Origin: DASYXT01 sp035934555
Lineage (GTDB): Bacteria > Verrucomicrobiota > Verrucomicrobiia > Limisphaerales > UBA8199
DNA length: 64,000 nucleotides
Direction of reading: 5' to 3'
Assembly (NCBI GenBank): GCA_035934555.1
Contig: DASYXT010000127.1
Coordinates: 1 to 64,000 of the forward strand
A model generated the notes under the pieces. It did not search any database, was not told the DNA's origin, and was given only the letters and a program-made list of their open reading frames with translations. Below are positions 53,941 through 61,147 of the stretch, in pieces. Positions within the stretch are counted from its first letter, which is position 1. Each line of letters opens with the position of its first letter. The position numbers were made by a program, and so were the translations under genes.

Positions 53941-54834
53941 ATGCACCTGTTCACACCCCGCAGGCGCTTTGGCTGGCCCCACCCCAGGCCGGGTGGAGGC
54001 GGCTTTACCCTGGTGGAGTTGCTGGTGGTGATTGCGATTGTCAGCGTCCTGGCGGCGTTGTTGCTGCCGTCACTGACCGCTGCCAAAGGACGGGCCACGG
54101 CGATTTCCTGTCTGAACAACCAGCGGCAGTTGGGGTTTGCCTGTGACATCTACGCCGATGAGTTCAACGACCGGTTGCCCTACAACCTGGGCGAAGCGCA
54201 AATTCGGCAAATGGAGCAGCAGAACCTATTCCTGAACTGGAGCACCCCAATCATGGATTGGGAACCCACACCGGATAACACCAACCAGGTGCTGCTGACC
54301 CAAGGGGGGATCGGACCCTACACCAGCCGCACGGCTGCGCTGTACCGCTGTCCAAACGACCGGGCGGTGAGTGATTTGCAGTCGGTGCTAGGCTGGAACG
54401 GGCGGGCGCGCAGCGTATCGCTCAACGCCATGATGGGCGATGCCGGTTTGTTCAGCTCGACCGGCTCCAACACCAACAATCCGTCCTATCGCCAATTCTT
54501 CAAGCTTACCCAAGTACCGCAGCCGGCGATGATTTTCGCCTTTATCGAAGAGCATGCCAATAGCATCGGCGATGGCTATTTTCTGGACCGCGCGGATCAT
54601 TGGGAATGGTACCGGCTGCCGGCAGCGTATCACAACGGCGGCGCCAACCTGAGCTTCGCCGATGGGCATTCCGAGGGCCATAAATGGCTCGAAGCGACAA
54701 CTCGAGCGCCCATTCGCCCCGGACAAGCCTACTTCCCGATCTCGAATAACAACGGGCCGGATTTCCAGTGGCTGATGGACCGCACCAGCGTTCCTGGCGG
54801 CTCCAGTGGCGGGGGAGGCTGGACGTATCCCTAA
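53941..54834 (+). CDS. Prepilin-type N-terminal cleavage/methylation protein (H-x9-DG type)
   Basis: 297 residues. Short leader ending at the G|FTLVELLVVIAIVSVLAA cleavage/methylation site, then LLPSLTAAKGRA, and the C-terminal motif YHNGGANLSFADGHSEGHKW. Second such protein in the window. Probably surface or periplasmic; followed by a small lipoprotein gene. Confidence 0.88.
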   Translation: MHLFTPRRRFGWPHPRPGGGGFTLVELLVVIAIVSVLAALLLPSLTAAKGRATAISCLNNQRQLGFACDIYADEFNDRLPYNLGEAQIRQMEQQNLFLNWSTPIMDWEPTPDNTNQVLLTQGGIGPYTSRTAALYRCPNDRAVSDLQSVLGWNGRARSVSLNAMMGDAGLFSSTGSNTNNPSYRQFFKLTQVPQPAMIFAFIEEHANSIGDGYFLDRADHWEWYRLPAAYHNGGANLSFADGHSEGHKWLEATTRAPIRPGQAYFPISNNNGPDFQWLMDRTSVPGGSSGGGGWTYP

Positions 54835-54902
54835 GGCGCTAGGAACCAAATGGTCAGATGGCCGTTGAAGCGAGGAACAGATCGCAACGAGGAAAGCCGG
54901 AA

Positions 54903-55118
54903 ATGAAAAAGCTGGTACTAACGCTCACTATCGCCGCGACAATCGGACTCTGCGGTTGCCAAAGTTATAGCGGGGGAGCAGAGAGCCCGCAAGATTCGAT
55001 GTCTGGAACCGGCACAGCCGGGACCAATACGCTTAACACGACCAGTCACGCTCCCGGGGTCAATCCATGGCAGGGCAGCCCTGCCCAATGGCGCGGTTCG
55101 CAGCCAATCCCACCTTGA
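54903..55118 (+). CDS. Small lipoprotein
   Basis: 71 residues. Signal peptide LVLTLTIAATIGLCGC with lipobox LCGC (Cys19 lipidated), then a Ser/Gly/Thr-rich flexible tail without a fold signature. ATG at 54903 is preceded by a GGAAA site. Common small lipoproteins of this phylum; function unknown. Confidence 0.6.
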   Translation: MKKLVLTLTIAATIGLCGCQSYSGGAESPQDSMSGTGTAGTNTLNTTSHAPGVNPWQGSPAQWRGSQPIPP

Positions 55119-55222
55119 TGGGGCGCCAGCCTGGCCTGCGTTACCTGGAAAGCCCAGGCAAACCCACTACGCGAGGCCGAACCAGCGCATCGTTGCGGGG
55201 TTGCCGTCGGCCGGACCGCGGT

Positions 55223-56236
55223 TCATCTTCGCACCCTCACGTAACCGTTGTTAAGGAACCAGGCCACCGCATCCGCCAAGGCTTGTTTGGGCGGTGTTTG
55301 GGGCAACCCGAGTTCGCGCACTGCTTTGGCCGGGTTAAAGAACATTTTGTATTTGGCCATGCGCACCCCGGCCAGCGGCGCTTTGGGCGGCCTTCCGCTC
55401 ACCACCGCCATGGCCTCGTTCACGTAGGCTGCCATCAATGCTGTCCAATATGGGACCCGAATTTTGGGCGCCGGCAGGCCTGTCAATTCCTGCAGGACCT
55501 GAAACGTCTCTGCCATGGTCCAGTTGCCTTCCGCATTGCCAAGGATATAGCGCTCGCCGATAGCTCCTCTTTCGGCGGCCAGCACATGGCCAACGGCAAC
55601 GTCTCGCACGTGCACCCAGTTAAGACCGGTGTCCAGATAGGCCGGCATTGCCCGATTCAGAAAATCCACGAGCACCTGCCCGGTGGGCGTGGGTTTCGCA
55701 TCACGGGGACCAACCGGGGCGCTCGGGTTGACGATCACCACCGGCGCACCCTGGTGCGCCAGCTCCAACGCCACTTGCTCAGCTCGCCATTTCGAGCGTT
55801 TGTAGTGGTTGGTCATTTGCGCCTCAGTGGTAAGGGCGGTTTCATCGGTGGGAATGATCCGGCCGTCGGTTTGTTTGGGCAACCCGATGCAACCCACCGT
55901 GCTGGTATAGACGATACGGCGGCAGCCGGCCTCGACGGCAGCTTCCAGCACTCTCCGGGTGCCCTCCACATTGGCGGCGTACATCGGCCGGTAATCCCGC
56001 AGCCAAAGGTGATAACTGGCAGCAACGTGAAAACACCAGTCACACCCCCGCAGCGCCGATTTCCAAGACGTGACGTCACTTAAATCGCCTGTCACTCGCT
56101 CAAAATCCAAGCCGGCCAGCGCTCGAGTATCACTACCGGCACGCAGCAACACTTTGACGCGATGGCCGCGCCCAATCAACTCGTGCACCAGGTTTGCGCC
56201 AACAAAACCGGTGCCTCCAGTGACGAAACAAATCAT
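55223..56236 (-). CDS. hpnA: NAD-dependent epimerase, hopanoid-associated HpnA-like
   Basis: 337-residue extended SDR. Rossmann TGGTGFVGANLV, then GCDWCFHVAASYHLWLRDY, YTSTVGCIGLPKQ, HYKRSKWRAEQVALELAHQG with the YxxxK active site, VIVNPSAPVGPRDAKPTPTG, GERYILGNAEGNW. These match HpnA, which is encoded with hopanoid biosynthesis genes in many bacteria; its exact reaction is unsettled. No other hopanoid genes are in the window. Start at 56236; the 113-residue upstream extension has no homology. Confidence 0.82.
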   Translation of the reverse strand: MICFVTGGTGFVGANLVHELIGRGHRVKVLLRAGSDTRALAGLDFERVTGDLSDVTSWKSALRGCDWCFHVAASYHLWLRDYRPMYAANVEGTRRVLEAAVEAGCRRIVYTSTVGCIGLPKQTDGRIIPTDETALTTEAQMTNHYKRSKWRAEQVALELAHQGAPVVIVNPSAPVGPRDAKPTPTGQVLVDFLNRAMPAYLDTGLNWVHVRDVAVGHVLAAERGAIGERYILGNAEGNWTMAETFQVLQELTGLPAPKIRVPYWTALMAAYVNEAMAVVSGRPPKAPLAGVRMAKYKMFFNPAKAVRELGLPQTPPKQALADAVAWFLNNGYVRVRR

Positions 56237-56619
56237 GGTTCGAAGTGTCAGTCGCGCCGCCGCATGCATTTGGCGGCGCGGAGTTTTGTCCGCAGCAAAA
56301 ACCCGCTGGCGGATAGGCCCGGATAAGCACGCGCGCTCAGCAATCGCGCACCGCAGCGCATAAGCTCCGCGCGCAGACGAACATGTCCACGCACCAGGCA
56401 AAGCCGACGAATGTGCCGGCAGTATAGAAGGTGAAGGTGCCCACCAGCAAGCGCGTGCGGCAACTCTGAGCCCACCCGGCCGTCGCGAAAGTGCCATGCG
56501 GAGTTTTGGCTGCTTTTCGTCCATCCGCGTCCGAAATTTAGCTAAACTTAAAACGTTCCGCCGACGCCTTCTCACACTTGACTACCACGGCCGGCTAATA
56601 AACAATTCGGCCCCGTAGT
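56237..56619. other. Divergent intergenic region with a possible decayed membrane ORF
   Basis: 383 bases. On the minus strand, about 56340-56460, a frame reads LLVGTFTFYTAGTFVGFAWC then VDMFV, resembling one TM2-type hydrophobic hairpin, but upstream and downstream frames do not continue it. It is at most a pseudogene remnant. Otherwise the promoters of the epimerase and the TPR gene are expected here. Confidence 0.3.
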
Positions 56620-57039
56620 ATGCCGCGAAAAAGCAGTGCCCGAGTTAAAAAACTTTCTCGTAAAGAGGTGCGCGCTCTCGATATCAAAATCTCCTTCCTC
56701 GAAGGGATCGTGGGACGCGATCCCGGTTACGTCGAGGCGCTGCAGATTTTGGGCGATCATTACACCCAGCGCGGCCTGTTCGAACGCAGCCTCCGAGTGG
56801 ACCAGCAACTGTCCCAGCTCGAGCCGCGCAATCCTTTGGTATTTTACAATCTGGCTTGTAGTTATTCGTTGAATCGCGAACTGGACCTCGCCGTGGCCGC
56901 ACTCGAAAATGCTCTCACGCTGGGCTACCGCGATTTCAAATGGCTCGCCCGTGATCCCGATTTACGCCCATTGCGTCAGCACCCCCTTTACCGCTCGATC
57001 GAGCAAAAGATCGCCGAGATGAAAGTCAAAGTGCTCTGA
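56620..57039 (+). CDS. TPR-repeat protein
   Basis: 139 residues, cytoplasmic. Basic N-terminus (ARVKKLSRKEVRALDIKI) then tetratricopeptide repeats (ALQILGDHYTQRGLFERSL, NLACSYSLNRELDLAVAALE) and the closing WLARDPDLRPLRQHPLY, a conserved C-terminal motif of short TPR proteins in this phylum. Scaffold function inferred. Lies 138 bases upstream of mtnA on the same strand. Confidence 0.78.
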   Translation: MPRKSSARVKKLSRKEVRALDIKISFLEGIVGRDPGYVEALQILGDHYTQRGLFERSLRVDQQLSQLEPRNPLVFYNLACSYSLNRELDLAVAALENALTLGYRDFKWLARDPDLRPLRQHPLYRSIEQKIAEMKVKVL

Positions 57040-57177
57040 CCTGCGCCGTCCGCGTCGTGCCAGGCAAGTTCGGCCTGATGAATTGCATTGCCTGGCCTGC
57101 CTGTTTGGCCCACGGCCCGCAATCTGGGCAGCCTGCTTAAGGTTGTCTTTTCCACAGCCGCACTTAAATTTCCGCGC

Positions 57178-58356
57178 ATGAACGTAACTCTCCGGGGGCG
57201 CACCGCGCATTATCGCACCGTCGCGTTCGACACCGCCCTCAATGCGGTGTTGCTCATCGAACAGCGCCTGCTGCCGCACCGCTTCCAAATCGTCTCCCTC
57301 AGGGAGTATCGGGCCACTGCCCGGGCCATCACCGATATGACCGTCCGTGGAGCCGGGGCCATCGGCGCCACCGCGGCGTATGGGCTGGCCCAGGGCGCGC
57401 GCGCGTTTCGCGGGCCAAGCCTCGCAGCGTTCGAGCGGCACCTCGAGGTTGTGTTTCGGACTTTGAAAGAGGCCCGGCCGACCGCGGTGGATCCGCTCAA
57501 CGCGATGCAACAGGTGCGAGCGGCAATGGCGCGCGGGGAAACGGTTGCCGAGCGGCAAGCCCTGGCGGTGGCCGCCGCGGAGGAATTCGCTAATGAAGAC
57601 GTTCGCCATTGCCGCGAGATCGGCGAGCACGGCGCGCGGCTGCTCCGTAATGGCATGAACATCCTGACCCACTGCAATGCCGGTTGGCTGGCCTTCGTCG
57701 ATGTGGGCAGCGCGACTGCGCCGCTGTATGCCGCACAGGCCCAGGGCAAACGCTTTCATGTGTTTTGCGACGAAACCCGGCCTCGCTGCCAGGGCGCAAC
57801 CCTTACCGCCTGGGAGTTGGCCCAGCAAGGCATCTCCCATCAAGTGATCGCGGACAATGCCGCCGGCCATCTGATGCAGCGCGGTAAAATCGACCTGGTG
57901 ATTGTGGGGAGCGACCGCACGTTGGGCCGGACGGGCGAAGTCGCCAACAAAATAGGCACTTACACAAAAGCAGTTCTTGCTCATCGTCATCGCATTCCGT
58001 TTTATGTCGCCATCCCTCTCTCGACTATCGATTGGAATTTAGAATCCGGGTTCGACATTCCCATCGAGGAACGCAGTGAAACCGAAGTTCTCGGCATATG
58101 GGGAGTGCCGGGAAAACGCCAATCGGACCGCATAGAATCGAAGGAGCATTTGTCCGCTGAACCGGCTATTAAAAATGGGAGATCGAAAACCCCTTCATCT
58201 CTTTCATACGTTCGTGTGGCCAATCCCACCAGTGGCGGCCTTAATCCCGGGTTTGACGTCACCCCCGCCGAGCTCATCACGGGCATTATAACACCTCGGG
58301 GGATTTTCAAGCCACGGGACCTGTGGAAAAATCGGCACATTCTCGCCCTGCGTTGA
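57178..58356 (+). CDS. mtnA: S-methyl-5-thioribose-1-phosphate isomerase
   Basis: 392 residues. MtnA converts methylthioribose-1-phosphate to methylthioribulose-1-phosphate in the methionine salvage pathway. Key segments: MTVRGAGAIGATAAYGLA, ILTHCNAGWLA with the catalytic Cys, IVGSDRTLGRTGEVANKIGTY (quoted in part) with the catalytic Asp, and VTPAELITGIITPRG. Between EVLGIWG and FDVTPAELITGI there is an insertion of about 40 residues where the family has some 15, raising the length above the usual 340-370. Start at ATG 57178. Confidence 0.9.
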   Translation: MNVTLRGRTAHYRTVAFDTALNAVLLIEQRLLPHRFQIVSLREYRATARAITDMTVRGAGAIGATAAYGLAQGARAFRGPSLAAFERHLEVVFRTLKEARPTAVDPLNAMQQVRAAMARGETVAERQALAVAAAEEFANEDVRHCREIGEHGARLLRNGMNILTHCNAGWLAFVDVGSATAPLYAAQAQGKRFHVFCDETRPRCQGATLTAWELAQQGISHQVIADNAAGHLMQRGKIDLVIVGSDRTLGRTGEVANKIGTYTKAVLAHRHRIPFYVAIPLSTIDWNLESGFDIPIEERSETEVLGIWGVPGKRQSDRIESKEHLSAEPAIKNGRSKTPSSLSYVRVANPTSGGLNPGFDVTPAELITGIITPRGIFKPRDLWKNRHILALR

Positions 58357-58406
58357 AAACACTTGCGCCTCGGGTAAACTGATTTACTTTTCGCGCACAG
58401 TTTAGC

Positions 58407-58481
58407 GGCGGGGTAGCCAAGTGGTAAGGCAGGGCTCTGCAAAAGCCTTATGCGTCGGTTCGATTCCGACCCTCGCCTCCA
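58407..58481 (+). tRNA. tRNA-Cys (GCA), CCA encoded
   Basis: Acceptor GGCGGGG (58407-58413) pairs with CCTCGCC (58471-58477); anticodon loop CTGCAAA gives GCA; T-arm GTCGG-TTCGATT-CCGAC is normal; discriminator T and encoded CCA (58479-58481). The integrase gene starts 190 bases downstream, so its 3' end is the probable attachment core of an integrated element. Confidence 0.96.
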
Positions 58482-58588
58482 ACCAGCATTTCTCGCGGGA
58501 AATTAAAGATCTCCGCGTAAAATCTGGGGTTTTTGGTCGTCGAGGGGGTAGATTGCTACCGAAAAGTATACCGTGAAGTCGAGCGGCG

Positions 58589-58627
58589 CGTATCGGCCTC
58601 CATCGGCACGTATCCGTCTCCATCGGC
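58589..58627. repeat. Two 19-bp direct repeats between tRNA-Cys and integrase
   Basis: CGTATCGGCCTCCATCGGC (58589-58607) and CGTATCCGTCTCCATCGGC (58609-58627), two differences, 20-base period. Their place, just before the integrase start and after the putative attachment site, suits arm-type integrase or excisionase binding sites. No protein-binding evidence exists. Confidence 0.5.
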
Positions 58628-58672
58628 CTCACGCTTCGGGATCGGTTGCTGTTACGATTACACGTGACAGTT

Positions 58673-59809
58673 ATGAAGAACCGATACCGCCTGATCTGCT
58701 ACCGGAAGAGGAATGGAAAGAAGAACGGAATGTTCTTCCTCCACGACAATGAGACCGGTATGCGCGAAAGCTTGGAAACCCGCAACAAGGCGCGGGCCAA
58801 CGAACTCCTCGCCGCGAAGAACGAAGCCGCCCGCGAGCCGGCGTTCAACCTTCAAAAGGCCCGGGTTTACCTGGCGGCATCGGATTCCGGCGTAGCCACG
58901 CGCACCTGGCGAAATGCGCTGGATGCGGTAATCAAGAGCAAGCCTCCCGGCAGTGAGAATCGTTATCGCTGGGAAACGTTCTCCAAGGACAAGGCCATCG
59001 AGCAGATCGTGGATAAGATCGTGCTGGAAACTCATGCGGAGCACCTGCTCAAAGTCGTCCAGGACGGAAGCGTAAGCACAAATGTTTTCATGCGGCGGCT
59101 GCACAACTTCTGCATCGGCATGAACTGGCTCCCTTGGCCCATCCTGGCCAAGCAGCTCTGGCCGCCAGTAAAGTTCAAAAAGAAGCGGGCCATCACGCAC
59201 GCAGAACACGAAAAGATCATCTCGCGCGAACGGAACCCCGAACGCCGAAACTTCTACGAACTCTGCTGGCATTTGGGCGGTTCGCAGACAGACATTGCTC
59301 ATCTCAACGCCGAGGACATCGATTGGAACGACTGGACGATTTGTTATGAGCGAAGGAAGCTCGCGTCTTTGGACCAAACCAAGATCAAGCCACCGCTAAT
59401 TAAATTCGGCGAGAGGTGCGCGGCAATTCTTCGCGGCTTGCCCAAAACCGGACCCCTTTTCCCTTACCTGCGCACCGTTCGCGCCGCCGATCGCGCAACA
59501 GAGTTCAAGCAACGCTGCGAGGGCCTCGGCATAAAGGGCGTCACTTTGCATTCGTATCGCTATGCTTGGGCACAACGTGCGCGGAAAGCGGGTTATCCTC
59601 GGCGCCAAGCCGAGGAAGCCTTGGGACATAACTCCAAGGCGGTCCACGACGCCTATGCGGGACAGGCGGACGTGACCATTCCCTCTTTGGAGGACTACGA
59701 GGAATTGGCTACCAAGAATCTGGTCCAAGTGGAATTCGGACGCTCGGGCCCAGCGGTCACCGCTGCAAGGCTACCCGATCATTCCCAGGCGGACGTCGCC
59801 GCGGGATGA
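58673..59809 (+). CDS. Tyrosine recombinase/phage-type integrase
   Basis: 378 residues. N-terminal SAM-like arm/core-binding domain (about 100-165), catalytic domain 175-345. His293 and Arg296 (HSYRYAW), His319 (ALGHNS) and Tyr328 (VHDAYAG) match boxes II and the nucleophile. In box I, where TGxR is expected, the sequence is LGGSQTDIAHL, so the first catalytic Arg appears replaced by Gln205; either the family uses another residue or activity is impaired. It would integrate the element at the adjacent tRNA-Cys. Start at ATG 58673. Confidence 0.85.
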   Translation: MKNRYRLICYRKRNGKKNGMFFLHDNETGMRESLETRNKARANELLAAKNEAAREPAFNLQKARVYLAASDSGVATRTWRNALDAVIKSKPPGSENRYRWETFSKDKAIEQIVDKIVLETHAEHLLKVVQDGSVSTNVFMRRLHNFCIGMNWLPWPILAKQLWPPVKFKKKRAITHAEHEKIISRERNPERRNFYELCWHLGGSQTDIAHLNAEDIDWNDWTICYERRKLASLDQTKIKPPLIKFGERCAAILRGLPKTGPLFPYLRTVRAADRATEFKQRCEGLGIKGVTLHSYRYAWAQRARKAGYPRRQAEEALGHNSKAVHDAYAGQADVTIPSLEDYEELATKNLVQVEFGRSGPAVTAARLPDHSQADVAAG

Positions 59810-59833
59810 GGAGGCACAAACCAACATCAATCT

Positions 59834-60166
59834 ATGAAAAGCACGAAAATCCAATGGTGTCATTCGACGGTTAACCCGGTGATGGGCTGTGATGGCTGCG
59901 AATTGTGGCCCGGCCCGGGCGTAATTGCCCGCGAACTCGCCGAAACCTCAAGAGGGTTGACGGAATTGCCTCCGTCAAAACAACGCGCGATGCTGCACAG
60001 CGTCATCGGAGACCGGCCGCTGTCGGAGCTCTACGCCAATCGCAATGCGGTTGCGAGCGCGCTTCTTCCAGACGCCGGGAGCAAAGAATGTGCAACCGTT
60101 GTCGACTTACAGCCGCCACAGCACTCGATACCCGGCAGGACTGTCGTCCTGGGAGAAGATCAGTGA
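59834..60166 (+). pseudogene. DUF5131 (phage Gp37/Gp68-type) gene, 3'-truncated
   Basis: The 110-residue frame begins like the DUF5131 family (KIQWCHSTVNPVMGCDGCEL) and continues with a helical segment (VIARELAETSRGLTELPPSK) seen in the longer members. It stops before the CYA-motif and radical-SAM-like core of the full protein (usually about 350 residues). After about residue 80 the sequence no longer looks family-like, suggesting a frameshift or deletion. Starts 24 bases after the integrase and reads the same way. Confidence 0.6.
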
Positions 60167-60419
60167 GCGGCTCTGTTTCGGCAGTGTTGGGAGGACCTGT
60201 CGGCCCTTCTTGCTAACGGTTATTGGCTTTGGCGGCGCAGGTTTGGACAACCTGTTCCGCAACCACTGCGGTAGGTACTGGGTTATGGTCATATGGGTCT
60301 CCTGCGGGTTGAGGGTTAAAGTGGCCTGCCAGCCGTAGCCTGCAGGCAGAACATCCAGCCCACCTACGCTGAAGCTTTGGTGGGCAGCCTTGGCCATCCG
60401 ACACGCGGATGGCGAAGGC
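60167..60419. other. Non-coding stretch downstream of the tRNA array
   Basis: Two strong hairpins lie at 60358-60385 (GCCCACC/GGTGGGC) and 60393-60413 (GCCATCCG/CGGATGGC, five-base loop). On the minus strand they fall directly after tRNA-Ser, so they may cap the array transcript, though there is no U-run. A 61-codon minus-strand frame (60107-60292, MTITQYLPQWLRNRLS) has no recognisable relative. Confidence 0.4.
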
Positions 60420-60508
60420 TGGCGGAAGTCGCCGGTAATGCTCCGGCCTCGGCGATGCCGATCCAGTTTTCGGGACAGGCGCAGCCAGCTTATATCTGCC
60501 TGCCTTCC
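60420..60508 (-). tRNA. Atypical tRNA-Ser (CGA), last in array
   Basis: Acceptor GGAAGGC pairs six of seven with GACTTCC; D-stem GCAG/CTGC; anticodon loop CCCGAAA gives CGA, with C33 instead of U33 and one stem mismatch. A proper class-II variable arm TCGGC-ATC-GCCGA is present, as serine tRNAs need. T-arm GCCGG-AGCATTA-CCGGC has A54 G55 instead of T54 T55. Discriminator G and CCA are encoded. Separated from tRNA-Asn by a GAATGC-repeat hairpin. Confidence 0.75.
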
Positions 60509-60516
60509 TTAAATGT

Positions 60517-60580
60517 AGAATGAAGAATGCAGAGTGAAGAATGTCGGATCAGTCGTTTTTCATTCTGCATTCTTCATTCT
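60517..60580. repeat. GAATGC-type hairpin, copy 1
   Basis: AGAATGAAGAATGCAGAGTG (60517-60536) pairs with CATTCTGCATTCTTCATTCT (60561-60580), one mismatch. It sits between tRNA-Asn and tRNA-Ser. Related copies lie at 61227-61305 and around the four-helix-bundle gene. Confidence 0.75.
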
Positions 60581-60597
60581 GAATTCTGCATTCAGAA

Positions 60598-60672
60598 TGG
60601 CTGCCAGGGTTGGACTCGCACCAACACCGAACGGCTTAACAGGCCGCCGTGCTACTTTCACACCACCTGGCA
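60598..60672 (-). tRNA. Atypical tRNA-Asn (GTT)
   Basis: Acceptor TGCCAGG/CCTGGCA perfect; anticodon stem GCGGC/GCCGT with loop CTGTTAA (GTT); five-base variable region; T-stem GTTGG/CCAAC perfect but T-loop TGCGAGT has G55. D-loop TGAAAGTAG lacks G18-G19. Discriminator G, as expected for Asn, and encoded CCA. Confidence 0.85.
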
Positions 60673-60686
60673 GTGCTTAAGTTAAT

Positions 60687-60763
60687 TGGCGCTGCCGGCA
60701 GGAGTTGCACCTGCATCAGTTCGTTTAGAAGACGAACGCCTCGTCTATTTCGGCCACGGCAGC
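60687..60763 (-). tRNA. Atypical tRNA-Arg (TCT)
   Basis: Acceptor GCTGCCG/CGGCAGC perfect; anticodon stem TTCGT/ACGAA with loop CTTCTAA (TCT); T-stem GCAGG/CCTGC with T-loop TGCAACT (G55). The D-arm has only three pairs (GCC/GGC) and no GG in its loop. Discriminator G, CCA encoded. Fourteen bases from tRNA-Asn. Confidence 0.83.
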
Positions 60764-60772
60764 CTTTCGAAA

Positions 60773-60806
60773 TGGCTCGCCGAGCCGTAGCTCAACGAGC
60801 GAAGGT
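60773..60806 (-). pseudogene. Remnant of a ninth tRNA
   Basis: The 43-base gap between tRNA-Arg and tRNA-Pro is far longer than other spacers (4-14 bases). It contains the usual A-rich spacer followed by a CCA (plus-strand TGG at 60773-60775) and GGCTCGGCGAGCC, with a GAGC/GCTC D-arm-like dyad. It is best read as a tRNA gene reduced by deletion. Confidence 0.35.
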
Positions 60807-60882
60807 TGGTCGGAACGGCAGGATTTCCACCTGCGACCTCGCGGTCCCAAGCCGCGCGCTCTAAAGACTGAGCTACGCTCCG
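60807..60882 (-). tRNA. Atypical tRNA-Pro (TGG)
   Basis: Acceptor CGGAGCG/CGTTCCG with one G-T; D-stem GCTC/GAGC with loop AGTCTTTA in which G18-G19 are replaced by TT; anticodon stem CGCGG/CCGCG with loop CTTGGGA (TGG); T-stem GCAGG/CCTGC with loop TGGAAAT (G55, G56). Discriminator A, as expected for Pro, and encoded CCA. Confidence 0.88.
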
Positions 60883-60888
60883 ATAAAA

Positions 60889-60965
60889 TGGCGGACCCGA
60901 AGGGACTCGCACCCTCAGCCTTCCCGCAGACAACGGGTTGCTCTGGCTAGTTGAGCTACGGATCC
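60889..60965 (-). tRNA. Atypical tRNA-Asp (GTC)
   Basis: Acceptor GGATCCG/CGGGTCC with one G-T; D-stem GCTC/GAGC with loop AACTAGCCA lacking GG; anticodon loop TTGTCTG (GTC); T-stem GAGGG/CCCTT with loop TGCGAGT (G55). Discriminator G, the Asp identity base, and encoded CCA. Six bases from tRNA-Pro. Confidence 0.87.
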
Positions 60966-60970
60966 AAAAA

Positions 60971-61059
60971 TGGTGGGAGGTGCTGGTAATGCTCCAGTCG
61001 TCACTTCCGACAGTTGTTTTTGACACCGGTTTTACAGACCGGCAGCCGGATCACCTCCC
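60971..61059 (-). tRNA. Atypical D-armless tRNA-Tyr (GTA)
   Basis: Acceptor GGGAGGT/ACCTCCC perfect; anticodon stem CCGGT/ACCGG with loop CTGTAAA (GTA). Only ten bases separate the acceptor from the anticodon stem, so there is no D-arm. A variable region of about 27 bases with GTCA/TGAC pairing fits the class-II nature of bacterial tRNA-Tyr. T-arm has four pairs, CTGG/CCAG, with loop AGCATTA (A54, G55). Discriminator A, G1-C72 and encoded CCA agree with Tyr. Confidence 0.72.
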
Positions 61060-61063
61060 AAAT

Positions 61064-61141
61064 TGGTAGCGGGGGCAGGAATTACACCGGCCTAAAACGG
61101 TTTATGAGACCGTCCTCTGTACTTTAGTCGAGTTCCCCGCA
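61064..61141 (-). tRNA. Atypical tRNA-Met/Ile2 (CAT)
   Basis: Acceptor TGCGGGG/CCCCGCT: six pairs plus a T-T mismatch at 1-72. Anticodon stem ACGGT/ACCGT with loop CTCATAA (CAT). T-arm GCCGG/CCTGC has one mismatch and loop TGTAATT (G55, T56). The D-loop lacks GG. Discriminator A and encoded CCA. The 1-72 mismatch recalls initiator tRNA, but the three G-C pairs of the initiator anticodon stem are missing. Confidence 0.78.
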
Positions 61142-61147
61142 GTGAAA

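Noticed and set aside
60107..60292. 61-codon minus-strand frame after the tRNA array
   Set aside because: No recognisable family and no good ribosome site; it overlaps the truncated DUF5131 gene.
60971..61059. Reading this tRNA as tRNA-Thr (TGT)
   Set aside because: With the seven-base loop CTGTAAA the anticodon is positions 3-5, GTA, and the long variable region and discriminator A fit tyrosine.
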